From an uncultured Porphyromonadaceae bacterium (lineage in GTDB: Bacteria; Bacteroidota; Bacteroidia; Bacteroidales; Muribaculaceae): a DNA stretch of 44,037 bases. The translations under genes and the position numbers were made by a program. The notes beneath the pieces are model-generated. The model saw nothing but the letters and a program-made list of their open reading frames with translations. It had not been told where the DNA came from and did no database searches. Each line of letters starts with the position of its first letter. The stretch's first letter is position 1. Below, piece by piece: positions 33,849-41,811 of this stretch. The stretch covers positions 1 through 44,037 of the forward strand of contig CALEUL010000004.1 of NCBI GenBank assembly GCA_937921035.1, read 5' to 3'.

Positions 33849-35501
33849 TCAGAAGCCGCGGACAGGGAAGGACATCACCACGTCCATCAGTTCCTTGTCG
33901 TGGTTGTTGCGTACCTCGCATTCGTTGTCGAAGAACATCGTGGCGCCGTTCTCGGGGGTGTAGGCGTCCCACTGCGGCAGGCCCTCGGCGTTGGGGTTGC
34001 CTGTACGGGCGAAATTGACCCATGCGGCGTTCATCTTGTCGGCAAGAGCCTGAGCATCGTCGCCGCCGCCCGTCATGGAGGCGTGCACGCCGGTGTTGTT
34101 GAACACGAAGGGTATCTCCATGCAATGCGTGCTGCGCAGCATGCCGTCCATCACGGGCGATTCCCACGCGAACATATACATGTACACGGGCGCGCCCTGC
34201 TGGTCGGCCTTGGCTTTTGCAAGGGCGAGGGTGCTGGGGCGGAACACTACATCCACGTCAATAAGGTCCTTGGGCTGATAGTCGGGATATGCCTTTTCGA
34301 ATGCTGCCACGAAATCGTTCAGCTTGTCGCCGTAGCGGCCGGAGAGCATCTGGAGTGCGGCATTCTTATCCATTGTGCGGAAGGCGGGGACGTAGGTGCT
34401 GGCGGTGAATTCGTGCAGTGTGGTGCCCACCATCACGGGTATGTCGCGGCTCTGTTCGGGAGCCTTTGTGTCGAAAGGCTGCTGCGGAAGCACCTCGCCG
34501 TCTACCACGGGCGCCCAGCCGAAGATGAACGCCTTGTTTTCGCCGGCGGCGTCGGCTTCGGCCTTGATGCGAGCCACGGCCTTGTTGCCGGCGGCAAGAA
34601 GTTTCTCATAGGGCATCGTCTGCAGGCTGTCTATCTGCGAGGGTTTCAGGTTCAGTTCCTCGAGCACGGCGGCGCCGATGCGGCGGGAATAGTCGGGCGT
34701 CATGGTGCGTACCATAGAGCCGCTCTGGATGATGGCTTTATGGAACAGACCGGCTGCCGAGGGAGTGGCCAAGAGCATGGACACCTTGCCGCCACCGCCG
34801 CTCTGTCCGAAGATTGTTACATTGTCGGCATCACCGCCGAAGTTGGCGATATTGTTTTTCACCCAGCGCAGGGCGGCCACGAGGTCGAGCAGGCCGGCGT
34901 TGCCGGAATTGGCGTATTTGTCGCCGTAGGCCGAAAGGTCGAGATGGCCGAGGACGTTAAGGCGGTGGTTGAGCGTTACCACAACGACATCGCCCGTGCA
35001 GGCAAGGTTGGCGCCGTCGTAGCTGGGCAGTTCCTGGCCGGAACCGGCCGAGAAGCCGCCGCCGTGCAGCCACACCATCACGGGACGTTTCTTGCCGTCG
35101 GCAAGGCCGGGCGTCCACACGTTCACGCGCTGGCAGTCCTCGCCGGTGTAGCCGTCGTCCCAGTCGAAGGCGAACGCTATCTCGTCGTTCTGCCAGCCCT
35201 GGCGCTTGTCCTGCGGACAGGTGGGGCCGAAGGCGCGGCAGCTGCGCACGCCCTCCCAGCTGTCGGGAGCTTCGGGCGCCATGAAGCGCCCTGCCTTGGC
35301 ATAGGGTATTCCTTTAAAGATGTTAAGGCCGTCCTGACGGAAGCCGGCCACTTTGCCATACTCGGTATCGGCCACTGCCGTCTGCGCCGAAGCTTCGATG
35401 GCAGCGCCTCCGCGAGCGCCCGCGCTGCCGTCGGCCTTCGTTCCGCAAGAAGTCAGAAGAAGGGCGGCAGCAAGAAGAATTGTAAGTGCTGTTTTTTTCA
35501 T
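33849..35501 (-). CDS. Type-B carboxylesterase lipoprotein (PUL2)
   Basis: A 550-residue member of the carboxylesterase type-B (COesterase) family. The ATG at 35501 gives a lipoprotein signal with lipobox C19 (ALLLTSC); the longer frame runs into the promoter region. Motifs are EDCQRVNVWTP, the oxyanion loop VWLHGGGFSAGSG, nucleophile S234 in FGQSGGGGKVS (GQSGGG instead of the more common GESAGG), and a histidine in STHCMEIPFVF. Family members cleave carboxylic esters of aromatic or sugar substrates. Together with three CE1-type enzymes downstream it makes PUL2 unusually rich in esterases. It is divergent from the hybrid regulator across a 219-base promoter region and heads the structural operon. 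Confidence 0.88.
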   Translation of the reverse strand: MKKTALTILLAAALLLTSCGTKADGSAGARGGAAIEASAQTAVADTEYGKVAGFRQDGLNIFKGIPYAKAGRFMAPEAPDSWEGVRSCRAFGPTCPQDKRQGWQNDEIAFAFDWDDGYTGEDCQRVNVWTPGLADGKKRPVMVWLHGGGFSAGSGQELPSYDGANLACTGDVVVVTLNHRLNVLGHLDLSAYGDKYANSGNAGLLDLVAALRWVKNNIANFGGDADNVTIFGQSGGGGKVSMLLATPSAAGLFHKAIIQSGSMVRTMTPDYSRRIGAAVLEELNLKPSQIDSLQTMPYEKLLAAGNKAVARIKAEADAAGENKAFIFGWAPVVDGEVLPQQPFDTKAPEQSRDIPVMVGTTLHEFTASTYVPAFRTMDKNAALQMLSGRYGDKLNDFVAAFEKAYPDYQPKDLIDVDVVFRPSTLALAKAKADQQGAPVYMYMFAWESPVMDGMLRSTHCMEIPFVFNNTGVHASMTGGGDDAQALADKMNAAWVNFARTGNPNAEGLPQWDAYTPENGATMFFDNECEVRNNHDKELMDVVMSFPVRGF

Positions 35502-35528
35502 GAGAATCAGATTGGTTTTTATCCGATG

Positions 35529-35536
35529 CAAAATTA
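35529..35536 (-). promoter_or_regulatory. -7 box (TAATTTTG) of the PUL2 operon
   Basis: On the minus strand TAATTTTG matches the Bacteroidetes -7 consensus 27 bases upstream of the carboxylesterase ATG. No TTTG is found at the -33 distance, as expected for a promoter that depends on an activator such as the divergent hybrid regulator. Confidence 0.5.
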
Positions 35537-35600
35537 CTGCCACTTTCCCGCATCCGTTTTCCGATACATTCAAAAGACTTTTGGAAAGGTTAAAACCCGC

Positions 35601-35638
35601 TTTTCAAAATGTTCAAATATTTTAGATTTTGTTCAAAT
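35601..35638. promoter_or_regulatory. Direct repeats in the divergent PUL2 promoter region, candidate regulator site
   Basis: TGTTCAAAT occurs at 35610-35618 and 35630-35638, exactly 20 bases apart, with a related TTTTCAAAAT just before (35601-35610). Two identical half-sites in direct orientation about two helical turns apart are what a dimer of an AraC-type DNA-binding domain would recognise. The divergent hybrid regulator has such a domain. Binding is inferred. Confidence 0.5.
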
Positions 35639-35673
35639 GTGCTGTAGAACAGTGATATTTGACAAAAAAGCGC

Positions 35674-35681
35674 TAACTTTG
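35674..35681 (+). promoter_or_regulatory. -7 box (TAACTTTG) of the hybrid regulator gene
   Basis: TAACTTTG matches the consensus and lies 39 bases upstream of the ATG at 35721, giving a leader of about 32 bases. It is 36 bases beyond the end of the direct repeats, so a bound regulator could act on its own gene. Confidence 0.5.
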
Positions 35682-35720
35682 CGGCAAACCTTAAGGCCGC
35701 CCCGGCGGCAGTGTCCTATC

Positions 35721-38700
35721 ATGAAAAAAATAGCAGGAATCCTTGGCCTGAGCCTTATCCTTGTCCTTGCGTCGGCGTGTTCGCGTCCCCATACCCGCAG
35801 CAGTGTCTCCGGGCCGGAAAGCCCCGTGGTGGCCGACGTCCTTTCCAACAAGATGGTTAACTCCATCGTGGAGGACGCGCAGGGGCATATATGGATGGGC
35901 ACCTTCCGCGGCCTCAACAAATACGATGTGCACGAATATCACCAGTACTTCTGCACGGACGATTCGCTCGGGCTGCCGGACAATCAGATAAAACACATGA
36001 TGCGGGACAGCCGCGGGCGCCTGTGGATAGCCACGGTGAACGGCACGTGCGTCTATACCGAGCGCGACAACTTCCGCCGCATACCCATCAACTGCAAAAA
36101 TCTGAACGCGCGCGAGCTGATGGAATGCCGCTCGGGCGCCATCTTCATGAGCACCATGCACCAGCTGCTGCGCTTCAACGCCGACACGGGCGAATTCGAC
36201 ACTGTAATAGCCGACTTCGACCCGCAGCACACCTTCTACAACAAATGCTTCATCGACCCGGAGGACAAGCTGTGGGCGGCCACTCCCTTCTGTCTGCGCC
36301 GCTACAGCACCGGCGGCGCCACCCCGGCACTCGAGGATTCCATACCGCTGACGGGCTTCCCCACATATTTTTTCATGGAGAAAACGGGCATGATATGGAT
36401 GGACGGCCCCGGCGGCCTGCAGATGTACGACACGCTCCGGAAGTGCTTTGCCACAGTGCCGGCGGCGGTGGCGGAGCATCAGCTGCTGTCGCGCTCGCAC
36501 GTGAACCTTATCCACCCCTACGGCGACGACTGCCTGCTGTTCAACACGGACATGCACGGCCTGTTCGTCTATGACCGACGCCACGGCCGGGTGCTCCACC
36601 AGAGCGACAACGGATTCCCCTTCGAGGCGCCGGACTTCAAGATTTCCACGATGTTCACGGATTCCCGCAACAACCTGTGGATAGGATCGGAAGACCAGGG
36701 CTACGCCGTGCGCTACCACTACAAAAAGCGCTTCAACACAAACAGCTTCCTTGAATCGCAGTTCAGGAACATTTCGGTGAACTCCGTGGACTCGGACAGC
36801 GACGGCAACCTGTGGATATCCACCAAGTACAACGGCCTGTTCATCTACAGCAGCCAAAACAACAACATCCGGCGCATTGCCCCGCAGGAGCTTTTCGGCA
36901 GCGGCTTCCGCAACAAGATGGGCATAAACCTTGTGTACGTCCACGGCAGCGACGTGTGGCTTGCATCGTACATCGCCCACAAAGTGCTGCGGTGCTCCTG
37001 CGCCGGCGGCAACTTCAGGGTGGTGAAATCGTTCGACATCTTCATGCCTATGTCCATGACGGCCGACGACACGGGCACGATATGGGTGGGCACGGCCAAC
37101 TCGGCCATCTACGCCCTGCGGCCCGGCGAGGAGAGCTTCACTCAGGTGCCGGTATTCCCCAATTCGGCATCGTTCATCCCCGGCCTCATACGCCTGAACA
37201 ACCGCAAGATACTCGCCGCGGCATTCATGAACCCCCTGAGGTATGTCGACGAGGTGGACTGGACTGTTTCCGAGCCTCCCTACGGCGGCCGCAAGCTCGA
37301 CGAGGCCATCAGGCGCTCGGTGTTCATCCCCACGGGCATTCGTCAGGACTCGCGCGGCGACCTGTGGATAGGTACGGTGAGCAACGGCCTGCTGAGATAT
37401 CGCGCCGACAGCGATTCGTTAGAGCACATGACGGGTACGCCGTGTCTGGACATATCAAGCATCGAGGAGGACCGCCAGGGCAACATCTGGGTGTCCACGC
37501 AGTACGGCCTGGGCAAATACGACCGCACCACCGGCGGCTTCACCAACTACTTCGCCGCCGACGGCATCGGCGGCAACCAGTTCTTCGACCGCTCGTCGTG
37601 CTCGCTCGACGATGGCACATTAGTGTTCGGCGGCACTCACGGTCTGACCATATTCAACCCGATGGACGTGAGCACCAAGCGCACGATACCGCTGCTTTTC
37701 GAAGACCTCAAGATTCACAATATCCCGGTGCGTCCGCAGGACGGTAAGAACATCGACAGACATCTGTCTTACAGTCCGGATATCCATCTCGACTATGACG
37801 AGAACGGTTTCAGCATATCCTTCGCAGCTCTTGACTACAGCGAACACGAACGTGTCCATTACTATTATATGATGGAAGGCTTCGACAAATACTGGATAGA
37901 CGCCCACAACAACCGCGAAGTATATTACGCCAACCTTCCGGCCGGGACATATACTTTCCGGGTAAGGGTTACAAACAACGACCACAGCATTGTAGAAACC
38001 GAAAATTCCATCAAGGTTATAATACGTCCGGCACCCTGGCTTTCGTGGTGGGCGTGGTGCATATATATTGTATTGGCAGCCCTGATAATCGCTTTTATGG
38101 CACGGATGGGCAACAGGATAAAGAAAGAAAAAGAGGAAGCGCGCCGTTCACGCATCGAAAAAGAGCAGGAACAGCGCATGAACAAAATGAACATGAGTTT
38201 CTTTGCCAATGTGTCGCATGAATTCCGCACGCCGCTCACAATGATTGCCGGCCCCGTAGCACAGCTTTGCGACAGCCCCGGAATCTGCAAAGAAAACAGA
38301 CAGATGCTGCTGATAGTGCAACGAAGCATCAGCAGGATGTTCCGTCTGGTAAACCAGCTTATGGATTTCAACAAACTGGAGAACGACACCCTTAAACTGA
38401 GGGTGCGGCGTACCGATATAATCTCTACTCTGAACCAGTTTCTTGACATTTACAGAATGAACGCCGCCGAGAAAGGCATTACGCTGAACATACACGGCCT
38501 CGAGGATTCTTTCCTGATGATGCTGGATGTAGACAAACTTGAAAAGATTATAGCCAATCTGCTGTCCAATGCACTGAAATTCACCGAAAAAGGCGGGCAT
38601 ATCGACATTAGCCTCGACGTTGTGTCGGCCGACGACGCCCGCGCCATCGCCGAGCTGCCCCAGGCGACCGCCGACACGCGCTACGTGAAGATTACCGTGG

Positions 38701-39782
38701 CAGATACGGGCGCCGGCATACCGCCCGAGCAACTCGACAAGATATTCCTGCGCTACTATCAGATAGACAACAACATGCAGGGCACTTATTCGTGGGGCAC
38801 GGGCATCGGCCTGTACTACGCCCGCAGCCTTGCCCGCCTGCACCACGGCCAGCTCGTGGCCGCAAACCGCAGCGAGGGCACGGGGGCGGTGTTCACCCTG
38901 CTGCTGCCGGTGTCGGACGCCGCCTACAGCGACACGGAACGCAGCTCGCTCGACGAGGAACGCCCCATACCCTACAAGATTATCCGCGACGAGGAGCAGA
39001 CGCACGACGCCGACGGCACCGAGCCGGCCGACAAGCCCGTAATTCTCGTTGTGGACGACGATTCGGAGGTGGTGCACTACCTGCGCACACTGCTCTCCCC
39101 TCACTACAACGTTGTTTGCCGCTTCGATGCCGAGAGTGCATTCAAAGCCGTTGGAGAGGAAAATCCGGACTTGATACTCAGCGACGTCGCAATGCCCGGT
39201 ATCACCGGCTACGACCTATGCCGACGCATTAAAGACGATATGCAGCTGTGTCATATCCCTGTTGTGCTCGTAACGGCAATGGCGACGGTGGAAAATCAGG
39301 TTGAGGGCCTCGATACGGGTGCGGACGCATACGTAACGAAACCTTTCGAACCCACCTATCTGTTGGCGCTTATAAAATCACAGCTTTCCAACCGAGAAAA
39401 GGTGCGCAACCTCCTGAACCGCACAACACATACCGATACTTTATCGGCCGACGTGCTTTCGTCGCAGGACAAGGCGTTCATGACCGAACTGTATCAGCTT
39501 ATGGAAAACGAACTGTCTAACCCCGAGCTTGATGTGGCGCGGATGACGGAACTTATGAGGATCTCGCGCACGAAGTTCTACTACAAAGTCAAGGGCCTCA
39601 CGGGACAGAATCCGGGCGTATTCTTCCGTACCTACAAACTGAACCGCGCGGCCGAATTCATCCGCGAGGGCAAATATACCGTATCGGAGATTGCGGACAT
39701 GACAGGATTCAGTACCCTATCTTATTTCAGCACAGCCTTTAAAAAGCACTTCGGCACATCGCCTTCGGACTATAATGCGTAA
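35721..39782 (+). CDS. Hybrid two-component system regulator (HTCS), sensor kinase plus AraC-type regulator in one protein (PUL2)
   Basis: A 1353-residue HTCS. A signal with a lipobox-like cysteine (C20 in VLASAC) is followed by a periplasmic sensor made of repeated propeller blades, each ending in D-x-x-G-x-[IL]-W-[IMV]-x-[TS] (for example GHIWMGT, GRLWIAT, NNLWIGS, GNIWVST). Then come a Y_Y_Y domain (about 690-765), a membrane helix (about 773-795), a kinase domain with H833 in NVSHEFRTPL and N-box ANLLSNALKF near 943, a receiver domain with D1155 in LILSDVAMPG, and a C-terminal AraC-type HTH (about 1255-1353). The ATG at 35721 is chosen because it gives the export signal and follows a -7 box. 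HTCS proteins bind an oligosaccharide in the periplasm and activate the neighbouring PUL. It is divergent from the PUL2 operon. Confidence 0.94.
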   Translation: MKKIAGILGLSLILVLASACSRPHTRSSVSGPESPVVADVLSNKMVNSIVEDAQGHIWMGTFRGLNKYDVHEYHQYFCTDDSLGLPDNQIKHMMRDSRGRLWIATVNGTCVYTERDNFRRIPINCKNLNARELMECRSGAIFMSTMHQLLRFNADTGEFDTVIADFDPQHTFYNKCFIDPEDKLWAATPFCLRRYSTGGATPALEDSIPLTGFPTYFFMEKTGMIWMDGPGGLQMYDTLRKCFATVPAAVAEHQLLSRSHVNLIHPYGDDCLLFNTDMHGLFVYDRRHGRVLHQSDNGFPFEAPDFKISTMFTDSRNNLWIGSEDQGYAVRYHYKKRFNTNSFLESQFRNISVNSVDSDSDGNLWISTKYNGLFIYSSQNNNIRRIAPQELFGSGFRNKMGINLVYVHGSDVWLASYIAHKVLRCSCAGGNFRVVKSFDIFMPMSMTADDTGTIWVGTANSAIYALRPGEESFTQVPVFPNSASFIPGLIRLNNRKILAAAFMNPLRYVDEVDWTVSEPPYGGRKLDEAIRRSVFIPTGIRQDSRGDLWIGTVSNGLLRYRADSDSLEHMTGTPCLDISSIEEDRQGNIWVSTQYGLGKYDRTTGGFTNYFAADGIGGNQFFDRSSCSLDDGTLVFGGTHGLTIFNPMDVSTKRTIPLLFEDLKIHNIPVRPQDGKNIDRHLSYSPDIHLDYDENGFSISFAALDYSEHERVHYYYMMEGFDKYWIDAHNNREVYYANLPAGTYTFRVRVTNNDHSIVETENSIKVIIRPAPWLSWWAWCIYIVLAALIIAFMARMGNRIKKEKEEARRSRIEKEQEQRMNKMNMSFFANVSHEFRTPLTMIAGPVAQLCDSPGICKENRQMLLIVQRSISRMFRLVNQLMDFNKLENDTLKLRVRRTDIISTLNQFLDIYRMNAAEKGITLNIHGLEDSFLMMLDVDKLEKIIANLLSNALKFTEKGGHIDISLDVVSADDARAIAELPQATADTRYVKITVADTGAGIPPEQLDKIFLRYYQIDNNMQGTYSWGTGIGLYYARSLARLHHGQLVAANRSEGTGAVFTLLLPVSDAAYSDTERSSLDEERPIPYKIIRDEEQTHDADGTEPADKPVILVVDDDSEVVHYLRTLLSPHYNVVCRFDAESAFKAVGEENPDLILSDVAMPGITGYDLCRRIKDDMQLCHIPVVLVTAMATVENQVEGLDTGADAYVTKPFEPTYLLALIKSQLSNREKVRNLLNRTTHTDTLSADVLSSQDKAFMTELYQLMENELSNPELDVARMTELMRISRTKFYYKVKGLTGQNPGVFFRTYKLNRAAEFIREGKYTVSEIADMTGFSTLSYFSTAFKKHFGTSPSDYNA

Positions 39783-39790
39783 TGAAAAAT

Positions 39791-39840
39791 GCAAAATGCG
39801 TAATGCATAATGCATAATGAAAACTCATTACGCATTGTGC
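39791..39840. repeat. Inverted repeat of AATGC/TAATGC units after the regulator gene
   Basis: Short direct units (ATGCGTAATG, ATGCATAATG) are followed by an inverted copy: 39791-39805 pairs with 39826-39840 over 15 bases with one mismatch, leaving a 20-base loop. It begins 9 bases after the regulator stop. It may act as a terminator, or be one of the dispersed small palindromic repeats common in Bacteroidetes intergenic regions. Confidence 0.65.
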
Positions 39841-39888
39841 AAAACCATACGCGCAAGTGCGGTGTTATCGCTATAAATGTATAACGAT

Positions 39889-40245
39889 ATGAAACAGACT
39901 ATACAGATAAAACGTGCATACGACGCCGCCTCGGCAGACGACGGCTTCCGGGTATATATCGACAGGCTGTGGCCTCAGGGCCTATCGCACGAAACGTTTC
40001 GTTACGACCTTTGGGAGAAACAGATATCACCGTCGACAGAGCTTCGCGAGTGGTTCCACACCGACATGATCGGCCGATGGGATGAATTTGTAAAAAGATA
40101 CAGAGCCGAACTTGAGGCCAACCCGGCGTTTGCCACCTTCAGGCAGGAGCTGGCAGATAAACATACAGTAACGCTGCTCTACTCGTCTCGCGACCGCGAA
40201 CACAACAACGCGATAGTTGTACGGAACGCGTTGGAAAGTAGATAA
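39889..40245 (+). CDS. DUF488 (YeaO-like) family protein
   Basis: A 118-residue cytosolic protein of the DUF488 family. It shows the family patterns RVYIDRLWPQGLS near 21-33, LREWFHTD near 53-60, RWDEFVKRYRAEL near 63-75, and VTLLYSSRDREHNNAIVV near the C-terminus. The ATG at 39889 is preferred; an in-frame ATG four codons earlier is possible. The biochemical role of the family is not established. It is not linked to the PUL by function. Its stop lies only 3 bases from the stop of the convergent dehydrogenase gene, with no terminator visible, so the two transcripts probably overlap. Confidence 0.82.
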   Translation: MKQTIQIKRAYDAASADDGFRVYIDRLWPQGLSHETFRYDLWEKQISPSTELREWFHTDMIGRWDEFVKRYRAELEANPAFATFRQELADKHTVTLLYSSRDREHNNAIVVRNALESR

Positions 40246-40248
40246 CAA

Positions 40249-41022
40249 TCACGACAGGTGCTCGCCTCGCAGCGTATAAATGTGCCCGCTATGCGGCGAC
40301 AGCAATGCACGTATAGCCGGCACGGCCCCGTTGCGTGCCGTGCGAATGAACGGCCGGAAGAAGATATTGGCCAAAGGATCGTACCACCGGTGCATCGTTA
40401 TCATGCCGGAATCTACTATACCCGGATCACAACAGTTTACTCGGACACCACGTCTTCCGGCTTCGTCGGCAAGATTCAGAGCATAGTCGGCAATCAGTTT
40501 TTTCGACAGCGCATACGTTTTCAATTGCCCGAAAGTATGCTCATCAACAGAATCTGCAGTATCGTCCTTCGCCACGAACTTGCGCGTTATCGAAGTGGTG
40601 AACACCACTCCCCCGCCCTGCTCTACCTGCGGCAGGATGGCGTTGTTGAACAACATTGTGTTGAAATAATTTACATTCAACGTAGTTTCGGGGCCGTCGG
40701 GGCTGACCGAATAGTATCGGCACATTATTCCCGCATTGTTCACCACTCCTGCAAGCCGTTTACCCGCCAATTTACCGATGGCTTCTTTCACCGAACAGGA
40801 ATCGTTGAGATCCAACGGGATATATGACAGTTCAATTCCCGGAAATTCGGTTCGGATTTCTTCAGCAAGCACGCTAAACTTCTTTTCGTTGCGGCATGGA
40901 AGAATCATAGGATGCCGCAGGCGTGCGATTGCACGCACAATCTCCTTTCCTATTCCGCCGGTAGCGCCGGTTACAATCACAGGTAACCTAGCGGGCAACA
41001 CTACATTTCCGGTATTTTTCAT
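40249..41022 (-). CDS. Short-chain dehydrogenase/reductase, retinol-dehydrogenase-like (SDR-B)
   Basis: A 257-residue SDR of the classical Rossmann type. The cofactor motif is TGATGGIG at 18-25, with CRNEKK after beta-2, where an arginine favours NADP(H). NNAG follows near 95-98, with TTSIT as the serine segment and catalytic Y170-x3-K174 (YALSKK). The sequence resembles retinol dehydrogenase/protochlorophyllide reductase-like SDRs. It is the last gene of the four-gene operon and overlaps SDR-A by 4 bases. By context it may oxidise or reduce a hydroxyl or keto group on the same hydrophobic substrate as the SRD5A-like reductase, for example C3 of a steroid. The substrate is inferred. Confidence 0.85.
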   Translation of the reverse strand: MKNTGNVVLPARLPVIVTGATGGIGKEIVRAIARLRHPMILPCRNEKKFSVLAEEIRTEFPGIELSYIPLDLNDSCSVKEAIGKLAGKRLAGVVNNAGIMCRYYSVSPDGPETTLNVNYFNTMLFNNAILPQVEQGGGVVFTTSITRKFVAKDDTADSVDEHTFGQLKTYALSKKLIADYALNLADEAGRRGVRVNCCDPGIVDSGMITMHRWYDPLANIFFRPFIRTARNGAVPAIRALLSPHSGHIYTLRGEHLS

Positions 41023-41810
41023 GACATACGGTCGAGCAGACGGTGCTTCACCATCATGCGCACAGGTGTAGGCATAATGGCGACAAAAAATATTGAAAAG
41101 CGGTTCAGCATACCATTGATATATTGTTTGCGTCCTTTCAGCATTCTGTCGATGGCTTTTCTTGCAAAAGTCTCCGGCGGTGTTAGCACGCCTATGCCAA
41201 CGGCAAAGCGCTTTAGATGCTCTGGCAGCCCGAAAAGGTCTGTGGCGATACCACCGGGGCAGGCAACGGTTACACTGACGCCGCTGTCGCGCAGCTCGTA
41301 ATATAACGCACGACTGAAAACACGGATGTAGGCCTTCGTGGCAGAATAAAGCGCAATGCCCGGCATAGGCATCCAGCAGGACATCGACGACATATTGAGT
41401 ATCCGTCCCGAACCACGTTCGGCAAAGCGTATGGCAAATGCACGGCTAAGTTCCGTAACTGCCCTCACGTGCAAATCAATAAAACAGCGCACTTTTGCGG
41501 GCGGCGTGGTCCGCACTTCCTTGAATGAGAATATTCCCGCGTTGTTGATAAGATAATCCGGCGCTAAAAGGCTGGCATCAAGGAATTCAAGTATCTTAGC
41601 CACACAATCGTCGGCTGTCAGGTCGCAGAAAAACGGATAAGTCTTAACACCGAACCCGGCGGCTATATCGGCAGCGCACAGCTCAAGGCTCGCCTGATTG
41701 CTCACCATCACGATGTTGCAGCCACGGCGCGCAAGCTCGCGGCAAAAGCACAGGCCTATGCCACTGCTCGCGCCTGTAACGAGTGCCAACCGGCCTTTGC
41801 AACTGTCCAT
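41019..41810 (-). CDS. Short-chain dehydrogenase/reductase, 17-beta-HSD-12/DltE-like (SDR-A)
   Basis: A 263-residue SDR with cofactor loop TGASSGIG at 12-19, NNAG near 92-95, the serine in ILNMSSMSC, and catalytic Y155-x3-K159 (YSATKAY), followed by the PGG cofactor loop. The C-terminal extension (FSIFFAIMP-like, about 232-250) is hydrophobic and may touch the membrane. Overall pattern and this tail resemble the 17-beta-hydroxysteroid dehydrogenase type 3/12 and DltE branch. It lies one base after the flavin reductase stop and overlaps SDR-B by 4 bases. Together with SDR-B it would supply two dehydrogenases of possibly opposite stereochemistry. Substrate assignment is inference from context. 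Confidence 0.85.
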   Translation of the reverse strand: MDSCKGRLALVTGASSGIGLCFCRELARRGCNIVMVSNQASLELCAADIAAGFGVKTYPFFCDLTADDCVAKILEFLDASLLAPDYLINNAGIFSFKEVRTTPPAKVRCFIDLHVRAVTELSRAFAIRFAERGSGRILNMSSMSCWMPMPGIALYSATKAYIRVFSRALYYELRDSGVSVTVACPGGIATDLFGLPEHLKRFAVGIGVLTPPETFARKAIDRMLKGRKQYINGMLNRFSIFFVAIMPTPVRMMVKHRLLDRMS

Positions 41811-41811
41811 A

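Noticed and set aside
33831..35720. A 630-codon N-terminal extension of the hybrid regulator frame
   Set aside because: It lies wholly antisense to the carboxylesterase and crosses the divergent promoter region; the ATG at 35721 gives a proper export signal and follows a -7 box.
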